The notes under the pieces: model-generated
Told to the model about the DNA's origin: nothing
What the model saw: the letters and a program-made list of their open reading frames with translations, nothing else
Databases searched by the model: none
Position numbers and translations under genes: made by a program
From: Halomicrobium urmianum
Lineage (GTDB): Archaea; Halobacteriota; Halobacteria; Halobacteriales; Haloarculaceae
Reading direction: 5' to 3'
Assembly (NCBI RefSeq): GCF_020217425.1
Contig: NZ_CP084092.1
Span: 124,001-188,000, forward strand
Length of the DNA stretch: 64,000 nucleotides
Part shown: piece after piece, positions 15,890-23,679 of the stretch
Layout of the letters: every line of letters starts with the position of its first letter
Numbering within the stretch: the stretch's first letter is position 1

Positions 15890-18067
15890 TCAGTCCCGGT
15901 AGCCGAGCAGCCGGAGCCCGTTCAGCGAGACGAGCACGGTCGACCCCTCGTGCCCGACGACAGCGAGCGGCAGCGGGATCCCCCGCAGGAGGATCGTGCC
16001 CACCATGAGCACGATCGCGCCGAAGGCGATGGCGAGGTTGACCGAGAGCGTCCGGCGCGTCCTGCGACCCAGCCCGAGCACGTACGGGATCTTGCTGATG
16101 TCGTCGCCCATCAGCACGACGTCCGCCGTCTCCAGCGCGACGTCGGTGCCGGCGCCCCCCATCGCGACGCCGAGCGTCGCGGTCGCGAGCGCCGGCGCGT
16201 CGTTGACGCCGTCGCCGACCATGGCCACGTTCTCGTAGCGGTCGACCAGCGCCTCGACCGCGTCGACCTTCTCCTCGGGCAGCAGTTCCGCCTGCACCTC
16301 GTCGATACCGACCTCGTCGGCGATCCGGCGCGCGACGCGCTCGTTGTCGCCCGTGAGCATGACGACGTGCTCGACGCCGATCTCGCGGAGCTCGGCGACC
16401 ATCTCCGCCGCGCCGGGTCGCACCGTGTCGGTGAAGGCGAGCCAGCCGAGGACGACCGTCCCGTCGTCTGACTCGCGGACGACGAGCACGGCCGTCTTTC
16501 CGTCCGCTTCCAGATCGACCAGCCTGTCCAGTCCGTCGTCCAGCCCGTCGACGGCCGCGTCCCCGAGGAACGTTTCGACGTAACTGCGGTTCCCGATGTG
16601 GATCGCCTCGCCGCCGACGGTCGCGCGGACGCCCTTGCCGGCGGCCGCCTGGAACCCGTCGGCCTCCGGGACGTCGAGCGCCCGTTCGTCGGCGGCCTCG
16701 ACGGTCGCCTCGGCCAGGTGGTGCTCAGATCGGGCCTGGACGGCGGCCGCGAGACGGAGGAGCCGGTCCTCGGTGAGGGAGTCGCTCGCTGCGCCGGCCT
16801 CGTCGCGGACGATCACGTCGGTCAGTTGCGTGTCTCCCTCGGTGAGCGTCCCCGTCTTGTCGAACGCGACGGCGTCGATCTCCGCCGCCGTCTCGACGTG
16901 CTCCCCGCCCTTGAACAGGACACCCTGTCGCCCGCCAGACGCGATGGCCGAGAGCACCGCCGCCGGCGTCGAGATGATGACCGCGCACGGCGACGCCGCG
17001 ACCATGAGCGTCATGGCCCGGTAGAACGTGGGCGAGAACTCGGCGCCCAGCAGCATCGGGACGGCGACGGCCGCCGCCGTGAGCGCGAACACGCCCAGTA
17101 CGTACGGCTGTTCGAGCCGGTCGATGAGCCGCTGCGTGGGCGCCTTCTCGCTCTGGGCCTCCTCGACCATGTGGATGAGCCTGGTGATGGCCGACTCGTG
17201 TGCCTCGCGGGTCACCTCGATCTCGAGGCTCCCGCTCTCGTTGATCGTCCCGCCGAAGACCTCGTCCCCGGGCGCCTTCGCCACGGGTACGGACTCGCCG
17301 GTGAGCGAGGCCTGGTCGACCGTGCTCTCGCCGTCGACGACGGCCCCGTCGAGCGGGATGCGGTCGCCCGGACGGACGACGAACACGTCGCCGACCTCGA
17401 CCTGGTCGATGGGAACGGCGACCTCCTCGCCGTCGCGCAGCACCCGCGCCGACTCCGGGCGCATCTCTATGAGTGAGCGGATCGCGCGCCGCGACCGCCC
17501 GATGGCGTAGTGCTGGAGCGTGTTCGACAGCGAGAACAGAAAGAGGAGCATCGCTCCCTCGAACGGCGCCCCGATCAGGAGCGCCCCGACCGCCGCGACG
17601 ATCATCAGCAGGTCGATGTCCACCGCGCGGTGCCGGAGCGTCTCGACGGCGCCCTGCAGCCCGTACCACCCGCCGAAGACGTACGCGCCGCCGTAAGCGA
17701 CCCACCTGACCGACGCGGGAGCGTCCAGCCAGCCGGCCACCAGCCCGCCGACCATCCCGAGCAGCGTGAGTCCGACGAACGCCGCCTCGACGCGTAGCTC
17801 CGAGTGGGTTCGCGCCTCGTCCGGGTCCTCCTCCTCGAGCGTAGCGCCACCGTCGCGGACCGCACGCCTGAGTTCGTCCTCCGAGACCACGCTCTCGTCG
17901 TAGGAGATCCGCACGCTCCCGGTCTGGAACGAGACGTCGACGTCGTGCACCCCGGCCACGTCCGCCAGGCGCCGCTCGAGCGACACCGCGCCGGACTCTC
18001 CCCGGCCGCCGCGCCGCTCGATGGACAGCGTACACGTCGAGCGCTGAACTGGTTCGGCCGTCGTCAC
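15890..18067 (-). CDS. P1B-type heavy-metal ATPase, P1B-4-like (SPC motif)
   Basis: 725 aa, GTG start. An N-terminal HMA-like fold (about 10-70) lacks the CxxC metal pair. Then come paired TM helices, a TGES actuator motif, the ion-channel motif SPC in ASPCAVIISTP, phosphorylation site DKTGTLTEGDT, the SEHH variant of the SEHP motif, nucleotide hinge MLTGDN and GDGVNDAP, and near the C terminus HEGST in the last TM region (about 706). SPC plus HEGGT/HEGST is the signature of P1B-4 ATPases, which export Co2+ or Fe2+ and sometimes Zn2+. It is divergent from the TIM-barrel gene across a 164-bp gap. Confidence 0.9.
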   Translation of the reverse strand: MTTAEPVQRSTCTLSIERRGGRGESGAVSLERRLADVAGVHDVDVSFQTGSVRISYDESVVSEDELRRAVRDGGATLEEEDPDEARTHSELRVEAAFVGLTLLGMVGGLVAGWLDAPASVRWVAYGGAYVFGGWYGLQGAVETLRHRAVDIDLLMIVAAVGALLIGAPFEGAMLLFLFSLSNTLQHYAIGRSRRAIRSLIEMRPESARVLRDGEEVAVPIDQVEVGDVFVVRPGDRIPLDGAVVDGESTVDQASLTGESVPVAKAPGDEVFGGTINESGSLEIEVTREAHESAITRLIHMVEEAQSEKAPTQRLIDRLEQPYVLGVFALTAAAVAVPMLLGAEFSPTFYRAMTLMVAASPCAVIISTPAAVLSAIASGGRQGVLFKGGEHVETAAEIDAVAFDKTGTLTEGDTQLTDVIVRDEAGAASDSLTEDRLLRLAAAVQARSEHHLAEATVEAADERALDVPEADGFQAAAGKGVRATVGGEAIHIGNRSYVETFLGDAAVDGLDDGLDRLVDLEADGKTAVLVVRESDDGTVVLGWLAFTDTVRPGAAEMVAELREIGVEHVVMLTGDNERVARRIADEVGIDEVQAELLPEEKVDAVEALVDRYENVAMVGDGVNDAPALATATLGVAMGGAGTDVALETADVVLMGDDISKIPYVLGLGRRTRRTLSVNLAIAFGAIVLMVGTILLRGIPLPLAVVGHEGSTVLVSLNGLRLLGYRD

Positions 18068-18201
18068 GGGAGGATCACCGCGTAATCCCGCAGTCGGCGT
18101 CCGTCTGGATTGTTCTCCACGGTTCGTCTCTCCCTACGCCCAGCGCCGGCAAGAAGGAACCGACTGTTCTCGGTCACCGGGGTCCGGAAGGGGCTATCAC
18201 C

Positions 18202-18208
18202 TATAAGG
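18202..18208 (+). promoter_or_regulatory. TATA box of sugar-isomerase-like gene
   Basis: TATAAGG ends 24 nt before the ATG at 18232, the spacing expected for a leaderless haloarchaeal transcript. Confidence 0.6.
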
Positions 18209-18231
18209 ACCAGACGCGTCGTACCCCTACC

Positions 18232-18984
18232 ATGCAGATCGGTCTCACGGTGGGCGACTCGACCGAGCGGCTGGCGGCCACCGCTGCGGAGTTCGCGTTC
18301 GCCGAACTCTCGATCGGGGAATCGGCGTACGGGCCCGGCGACGCGGACGACGAACTGCGCGACGCGCTCGACGCCAGCGACGCGGATCTGTGCGTCCACC
18401 TCCCGTTCGACCAGGTCGTCTCGACGCCGGTGACACAGCTCAACGACGCGATCGTCGACTACCAGACAGAACTGCTCGACTGGGCGGGCTCGGTCGGCGC
18501 GCGGAAGGCGGTGCTCCACGCGACGATGCGAAACCCGCACGATACCGATCAGCGCCCGACCTTCGCCGACCAGCTCTCGGCGATCGCGGCCGCGGGCGAC
18601 GACGCCGGCGTCGAGGTCGTCGTCGAGAACGTCGGCCATCAGGCCCGCGGGCTCCCCCTCTCCGTCCTCGGGGACATCGCCGAGGAGACTGGGACAGCCG
18701 TCTGTTTCGACGTGGGCCACGCGTACATGGAGGACGGGAACGACGCGATCGACCGGTTCCTGGGCGGCCACGCCGACCGCGTCTCGCACCTCCACGTCCA
18801 CGACGTCCGGGGCCGCGGCGACACGCACCTCCCGCTCGGCGCGGGCGAGGTCGACTACGGGGTCGTCGCCGAGCATCTGTCGGGCTTCGACGGGACCGTC
18901 GCCATCGAGGTGTTCACCGACGACGTCCCGCTACTGGAAGACTCCGCCCGTCGGGTTCGAGACCACCTCGACGGCGGTGCCTGA
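18232..18984 (+). CDS. Sugar phosphate isomerase/epimerase-like TIM-barrel protein (AP endonuclease 2 family)
   Basis: 250 aa, xylose-isomerase-like TIM barrel. Metal-site residues typical of the fold are visible in CVHLPFD (His), VVVENVG (Glu), CFDVGHAYM (Asp, His), LHVHDVRG (His, Asp) and AIEVF (Glu). Such proteins isomerise or epimerise sugars, or act as AP endonuclease-like enzymes; the substrate is unknown. The ATG at 18232 is set by the TATA box 24-30 nt upstream. It is the only plus-strand gene between the metal ATPase and OsmC. Confidence 0.85.
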   Translation: MQIGLTVGDSTERLAATAAEFAFAELSIGESAYGPGDADDELRDALDASDADLCVHLPFDQVVSTPVTQLNDAIVDYQTELLDWAGSVGARKAVLHATMRNPHDTDQRPTFADQLSAIAAAGDDAGVEVVVENVGHQARGLPLSVLGDIAEETGTAVCFDVGHAYMEDGNDAIDRFLGGHADRVSHLHVHDVRGRGDTHLPLGAGEVDYGVVAEHLSGFDGTVAIEVFTDDVPLLEDSARRVRDHLDGGA

Positions 18985-19370
18985 TCGAGCGTCGCGACGA
19001 CTGCGTTCGTGCGCGTCGTGGTCTCCTCTTTCTCGTTGGGAATACTATTCCTAACGGGAATATGTACTGTACAGCCACCCGTTCGGGGAATTCGCTGAAT
19101 CCGCCGACACGTGGCAGCTGATGATCGCTTCGAGGAGACCGCGGGTGTCCAGGGTCGTTTTCCGGGAGGCCCGCTCCCGCTGCCGGAGCCACTGCAGTCG
19201 ATCGGTGTTCGAAGACGCCGCGAAGTCACGCGGTGACCGGCAGGCACGGACGCTCCCGGAAACGACGGCCAGTTTCAGTACTATTCGTGGGCTGTTCGGG
19301 CCGAAACGACCGGAGAAAAGCCGTAGAGCGCCGTCCGCACGGCACTCCGAACCGTAGTAGTCGCGGACGC
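18985..19370. other. 386-bp intergenic region, no gene seen
   Basis: Lies between the convergent ends of the TIM-barrel gene and the OsmC gene. A short A+T-rich patch occurs at about 19030-19065 (AATACTATTCC-type). No frame has haloarchaeal codon use or recognisable similarity. No repeat shared with other parts of the window was noticed. Confidence 0.5.
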
Positions 19371-19973
19371 CTACGCGACACTGACGACCGGCTCCATGTC
19401 GTGGGGAAGCCGCATCAGGTTCCACACGGGCGAGCGCTGCGCCCCGTCGGCGAGAATCTGGGCGTCCTCGTCCGTGAGCCCGTCGCCGGCGACCTCGATC
19501 TCGACGCGGACGTCGTCGAAGGTCTCGTCCGATCGGTCGACGTCGTGGATCGTGAAGACCACGCGCGGATCGAAGTCGAGTCGGACGGTCGTCTCGAGGT
19601 CGTCCAGTTCGATCTCGTTGGCGAGCGCCGTGACGCCGACGGCCACGTTCACGCACGCGGCCAGGGCCGCGAGGGCGACCTCGATCGGTTCCATCCGGTC
19701 GGTCGGATCGACGAAGCCGGTCGCCTCCTCCACCTCCTTCCACGCGCCCATCGGGAGCGTGTACTCGCGGGTCTCGCGTTCGATCTCGTCGCCGCCGAGC
19801 GAGTACGCGTCTATCTTCGCCAGACTGTGGAAGAGCCGCCCCTCGTAGGGAGCGCGGGCTCCGAGTTCGAACTGCACGTCCTCGGGGTTCTCGGTCGCGT
19901 ACTCGACGAACTCGTGGAACTCGTCGAGGTCGACGCCTTGCTTTACGTTCTCTCTGTGTTGGGTAGTTGCCAT
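19371..19973 (-). CDS. OsmC-family protein
   Basis: 200 aa, OsmC/Ohr superfamily: a beta-rich first half with YEGRLFHSLAKIDAYSLGGDE, then a helix with PIEVALAALAACVNVAVGVTALA, where the Cys corresponds to the redox Cys of OsmC proteins, and a C-terminal QRSPVWNLMRL segment. Family members reduce organic hydroperoxides or act in thiol stress. The ATG at 19973 is chosen because the upstream in-frame extension crosses the promoter; a TATA-like CTTTATTG (rc, 20016-20023) lies about 45 nt upstream. Only one of the two usual cysteines is evident, so it may be the single-Cys OsmC-like group. Confidence 0.85.
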   Translation of the reverse strand: MATTQHRENVKQGVDLDEFHEFVEYATENPEDVQFELGARAPYEGRLFHSLAKIDAYSLGGDEIERETREYTLPMGAWKEVEEATGFVDPTDRMEPIEVALAALAACVNVAVGVTALANEIELDDLETTVRLDFDPRVVFTIHDVDRSDETFDDVRVEIEVAGDGLTDEDAQILADGAQRSPVWNLMRLPHDMEPVVSVA

Positions 19974-20252
19974 CGTTGGGCCTCCTGATCCGGAACCGAA
20001 CCGTCCCCGGCCTGACAATAAAGACCCCGAACAGGTGGCTTGGCTCGAATCGATTTCTAGTTGGTTGATCGTGCTATTAGCCGTTGTCGCCGGTTCTGAC
20101 ACCCTTGAAGCCTCGGTTCGAGTCACACGCCCGCAGATACGCGTCTGCTGTTGTACGAACCCTCTCCACTGAACGGCAAATTGTGCATCGTACGTCCGAC
20201 CGAGACGGCAGGTACTGACGAGGACGTCCTCCACGACGGGAATCCTCGCGAG

Positions 20253-20260
20253 ATATATTA
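20253..20260 (+). promoter_or_regulatory. TATA box of SDR gene
   Basis: ATATATTA at 23-30 nt before the ATG at 20283 in an otherwise G+C-rich 309-bp divergent gap (19974-20282). It fits a leaderless transcript and supports the chosen start. Confidence 0.65.
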
Positions 20261-20282
20261 TGCTTCAGCAATACTTCCCAGT

Positions 20283-21038
20283 ATGGAGACCGACTTCCAG
20301 TCCCGGACGGCTATCGTCACCGGCGCGGCGTCGGGTATCGGACGAGCGACCGCGGAGCGGTTCGCAGCGGAGGGTGCGAACGTCGTCGTCAGCGACGTCG
20401 ACGCCGACGGCGGCCGCGAGACCGTCGACCGAATCGAGGCGGACGGCGGCACGGCCGCCTTCGTCGAGACGGACGTGAGTGACGCGGATGACGTCGAGGC
20501 GATGGTCGCCGAGGCCGTCGACGCCTACGGCGGTCTCGACGTCGCCGTCAACAACGCCGGCATCGAGGGCGAGACTGATCCCCTCGCGGAGGTGTCAGAG
20601 GACGCCTGGGACAGGGTCGTCGACATCAATCTAAAGGGCGTCTGGCTGTGTCTGAAACACGAACTCCCCGAACTTGTCGACGGCGGCGGCGCCGTCGTAA
20701 ACGTCTCCTCGATCGCGGGCCTCGTCTCCGCCGGCGGCGTCCCGTACGTCGCTAGCAAACACGGGCTCGTCGGGCTGACGCGCGTCGCCGCGACGCAGTA
20801 CGCGGCCGATGACGTTCGGGTCAACGCGGTCTGTCCCGGCGTCATCGACACGCCCATGGTCGATCGGGCTGGCGACGCCGATCCCGAGGCGATCGAGCAG
20901 TTCGTCGGGATGCAGCCCCTCGGACGGATGGGCACGCCAGAGGAGGTCGCGAACGCCATCGTCTGGCTCTGCTCCGACGAGGCGTCGTTCGTCACGGGAT
21001 CCGCGTATCCCGTCGACGGCGGGTACCTGGCGCAGTAG
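20283..21038 (+). CDS. Short-chain dehydrogenase/reductase (classical SDR)
   Basis: 251 aa. Rossmann nucleotide motif TGAASGIG near residue 13, NNAG near 87, catalytic Ser in NVSSIAG, Tyr-x3-Lys in YVASK, and PGVIDTPM after it; complete and of usual length. Asp in SDVDADG after the second strand suggests NAD(H) preference. It likely oxidises or reduces a hydroxy/keto substrate such as 3-oxoacyl or a sugar alcohol; the substrate is not determinable. A strong TATA box lies 23-30 nt upstream of the ATG. Confidence 0.93.
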   Translation: METDFQSRTAIVTGAASGIGRATAERFAAEGANVVVSDVDADGGRETVDRIEADGGTAAFVETDVSDADDVEAMVAEAVDAYGGLDVAVNNAGIEGETDPLAEVSEDAWDRVVDINLKGVWLCLKHELPELVDGGGAVVNVSSIAGLVSAGGVPYVASKHGLVGLTRVAATQYAADDVRVNAVCPGVIDTPMVDRAGDADPEAIEQFVGMQPLGRMGTPEEVANAIVWLCSDEASFVTGSAYPVDGGYLAQ

Positions 21039-21096
21039 CCGTGTGCTCCGCCGGGCGGCGGCGAGCCTTCACGTCGGTGCAGGAGAGACGATCAGT

Positions 21097-21948
21097 ATGG
21101 GATCCAGCCCCGTTCGCCGCTCACTGGTCGGACTCGGTCTGCTCGCCAGCGCCGTCGCAGTCGGGAAGGTCCGCCTCGACCGTTCGACGGCGCGTCGAGT
21201 TGCCGTGGTGACCTCGGCCGCCGCCACCGAGCCACACTCGGACCGGACCTTCGAACCCGACGCCGTCGCCCACCTCCCCGACCCGGTCCGGCGCTACTTC
21301 GAGACGGTGCTCGAGGCGGGACGGACGTCCGTCGCCTCGGTGCGACTGGAGCAGCGCGGCGAGTTCAGGCTCGGCGGCCGATCGGGCTCGTGGAAGCCGA
21401 TGCGTGCGACCCAGCACTACGGCGTCGATCCGCCGGGATTCGTCTGGGACGCGACGATCGACGTCGCTCCGCTGGTTCCCGTCCGCGTCGTCGACGCCTA
21501 CGAGCGTGGTCATGGATCGCTACGTGCGTGTCTCCTCTCGACGATTCCCGTCGCCGACGCCGACCCCGGGCCGGAGATGAACGAGGCGGAACTCCAGCGG
21601 TACCTCGCAGAGGCCGTCTGGTTTCCGACGGCGCTGCTGCCCGGCGCGGGCGTCGAGTGGGCGGCCGTCGACGACCGGTCGGCCCGGGCGACGCTCCGGG
21701 ACCGAGGGACCACCGCCTCGCTCGTCTTCCACTTCGACGACGACGGCCTCGTGGAGCGAGTGACCGCCGCCGAGCGGTACCGGCAGGAAGACGACGACTA
21801 CGCCCCCTGGACGGGCCGCTTCGGTGACTATCAGCGGATCGACGGGCGGTTGATCCCGACCGAGGCGTCCGTCGAGTGGAACCTGCCCGACGGCAACCTC
21901 CCGTACTGGCGGGCGGTGGTCACGACTGTCGAGCATCAAACCGGCTAA
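21097..21948 (+). CDS. DUF6544-like protein
   Basis: 283 aa. A short N-terminal hydrophobic segment (about 8-24) is followed by a domain with LPDPVRRYFETVL near residue 55, MRATQHYGVDPPGFVWDATI near 100, WFPTALLPG near 180 and a C-terminal FGDYQRIDGRLIPTEASVEWNLPDG. This order is characteristic of the uncharacterised DUF6544 family as I know it. Probably membrane-tethered; no enzymatic residues can be named. It follows the SDR gene by 58 bp on the same strand. Confidence 0.72.
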   Translation: MGSSPVRRSLVGLGLLASAVAVGKVRLDRSTARRVAVVTSAAATEPHSDRTFEPDAVAHLPDPVRRYFETVLEAGRTSVASVRLEQRGEFRLGGRSGSWKPMRATQHYGVDPPGFVWDATIDVAPLVPVRVVDAYERGHGSLRACLLSTIPVADADPGPEMNEAELQRYLAEAVWFPTALLPGAGVEWAAVDDRSARATLRDRGTTASLVFHFDDDGLVERVTAAERYRQEDDDYAPWTGRFGDYQRIDGRLIPTEASVEWNLPDGNLPYWRAVVTTVEHQTG

Positions 21949-22072
21949 CGGGGCGGAATTCCCGACGGATCGGTCTCTCTTCCCGGTAGGTACACCGCGA
22001 TGACCTCGAGTGAGTCTCTCTGGCACATATTATTTCACTAACTCTGTCCCTATCGATATCGATAACTGGGTC

Positions 22073-22083
22073 GATATTTTTAC
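22073..22083 (+). promoter_or_regulatory. TATA box of HemAT gene
   Basis: GATATTTTTA lies about 25-35 nt before the ATG at 22108, within an A+T-rich stretch (22025-22085) that also holds two overlapping ATCGATAT-like palindromes. Confidence 0.6.
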
Positions 22084-22107
22084 GACCGGGCCAGTTCGAC
22101 TGGCGGT

Positions 22108-23658
22108 ATGAAAGACTGGGCGAATGAGTTCGGACGCGGTGGGTTGAACTCGCAGCTCGACGTCGATTCGCTCGTCGAGGAGTGCGGACTGACCGGCGAC
22201 GAGATCGAGTGGCGGAAGGACTTCGTCGGGTTCGACGAGACTGACGAACGCCACCTGTCGAACCTGGAAGCGACGTTTCGCGATCACACGGACGATATCG
22301 CACAGGGGTTCTACGAGAATCTCACCGGACACGAGCAGACGGTCGAGGTCATCAAGGGCTCGGAGAAATCGATCGACCAGCTGAAACGGACGCAATCTGC
22401 GTATCTCGTGACGCTCGCGAGCGGCGACTACGGCGTGGAGTACTTCCGGGACCGCGCTCGCATCGGCAAGATCCACGACCTGCTCGACATGCCGATGAAA
22501 CACTACATCGGGCAGTACGGCGTCTACTACGACCTCGTCCTCCCGCTCCTGTTCGAGCGCCTCGAACAGCGGCTAGTCGATCGGCTGGAGGAGCGGACCG
22601 TCGCCGGCGACGGCGGAACGGCGGTGACGGAAGCCGAGGACGCCAGTCCAGTCACAGACGTCGTAAGCGAGGAACTCGATCGCGGGCTCGAAGAGGTCCT
22701 CGCGGTCCTTCGGATCGTCAATCTCGACATGCAGGTCGTCGCAGACACGTACATCCACTCCTACAATCAGGAGCTCGAGGAGTCGATCGCGGAACGCGAT
22801 CGGCTCATGCAGGAGGTGGAACGGGATCTCTCTCGCCCGATCGAGGAACTCCACGAGTCGGCGGAAGCGGTGGCCGACAGCACGGACGAGATCAGCGACA
22901 TCGCTCGCACGCAGGCGGATTCGATGAAAGACGTCGGCGACGAAGTCGCGAACATGAGCGCGACGATCGAGGAGATCGCCTCCACCGCCGAGGAAGTGAG
23001 CGCGACGAGCGAACGCGCCGAGGAACTGGCCGCGGAGGGACGCGACGCCGCGACCGAGGCGATCGACGTGATGGACAGCGTGACCGAGTCCTCCCGCGAC
23101 GTGGCGACCGACGTCGATCGATTGCACGAGCGCGTCGCGGAGATCGACGAGATCGTCGAGGTGATCAACGACATCGCCGACCAGACGAACATGCTCGCGC
23201 TGAACGCATCGATCGAGGCCGCCCGCGCGGGGGAAGCCGGTGAGGGCTTCGCCGTCGTCGCCGACGAGGTCAAGGGACTCGCGGAGGAGTCCCAGGAGCA
23301 CGCGAGCGAGATCGAGTCGATGGTCGACGATATCAAACGGGAAACGGAGAACGCCGTGAAGAGCCTCGAGGAGACGACCGAGGAGGTCGACCGGGGCATG
23401 GAGGAGGTCGAGTCGGCGATGGAAACCCTTCAGGAGATCGCCGACGCCGTCGCGGAGGCGTCACAGGGTATTCGCGAGGTCTCCGACGCGACGGACGATC
23501 AGGCCGCCTCCACGGAGGAAGTCGCGAGCATGGCCGACGAACTCGTCGAGCAGGCCGAACGGGTCGCCGGCGAGATCTCCGAGGTCGCCGCGGCCAACGA
23601 GGAGCAATCGGCCAAGATCCGCGAGATCAACACGACCGTGGACAGACTGACGGACTGA
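22108..23658 (+). CDS. HemAT-type globin-coupled aerotaxis transducer
   Basis: 516 aa soluble chemotaxis transducer with no TM helices. Residues ~20-180 form a globin-coupled sensor: proximal heme His is H123 in ARIGKIHDLL, and a distal-side Tyr (Y69 in GFYENL) matches the Tyr used by HemAT to hold O2. A helical linker leads to an MCP signalling domain whose hairpin tip is in NDIADQTNMLALNASIEAARAGE. Expected to bind O2 and control CheA, giving aerophobic or aerophilic taxis. No che genes lie nearby. The TATA box upstream supports the start. Confidence 0.94.
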   Translation: MKDWANEFGRGGLNSQLDVDSLVEECGLTGDEIEWRKDFVGFDETDERHLSNLEATFRDHTDDIAQGFYENLTGHEQTVEVIKGSEKSIDQLKRTQSAYLVTLASGDYGVEYFRDRARIGKIHDLLDMPMKHYIGQYGVYYDLVLPLLFERLEQRLVDRLEERTVAGDGGTAVTEAEDASPVTDVVSEELDRGLEEVLAVLRIVNLDMQVVADTYIHSYNQELEESIAERDRLMQEVERDLSRPIEELHESAEAVADSTDEISDIARTQADSMKDVGDEVANMSATIEEIASTAEEVSATSERAEELAAEGRDAATEAIDVMDSVTESSRDVATDVDRLHERVAEIDEIVEVINDIADQTNMLALNASIEAARAGEAGEGFAVVADEVKGLAEESQEHASEIESMVDDIKRETENAVKSLEETTEEVDRGMEEVESAMETLQEIADAVAEASQGIREVSDATDDQAASTEEVASMADELVEQAERVAGEISEVAAANEEQSAKIREINTTVDRLTD

Positions 23659-23679
23659 AGTCCCGCCGGCGTGGCGGCA

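Noticed and set aside
20000-20020. CAATA near the OsmC promoter as another dyad
   Set aside because: Partner half ACCGT does not match; CAATAAAG is likely the TATA element.
20077-20135. GGTTCGAGTC motif resembling a tRNA T-loop
   Set aside because: No complementary stems of T-arm, acceptor or anticodon around it; no tRNA-like structure or att-type duplication.
20253-20273. CAATA near the SDR start as another dyad
   Set aside because: Partner five bases are ATATA at the correct spacing, only one match; interpreted as part of TATA-rich promoter.
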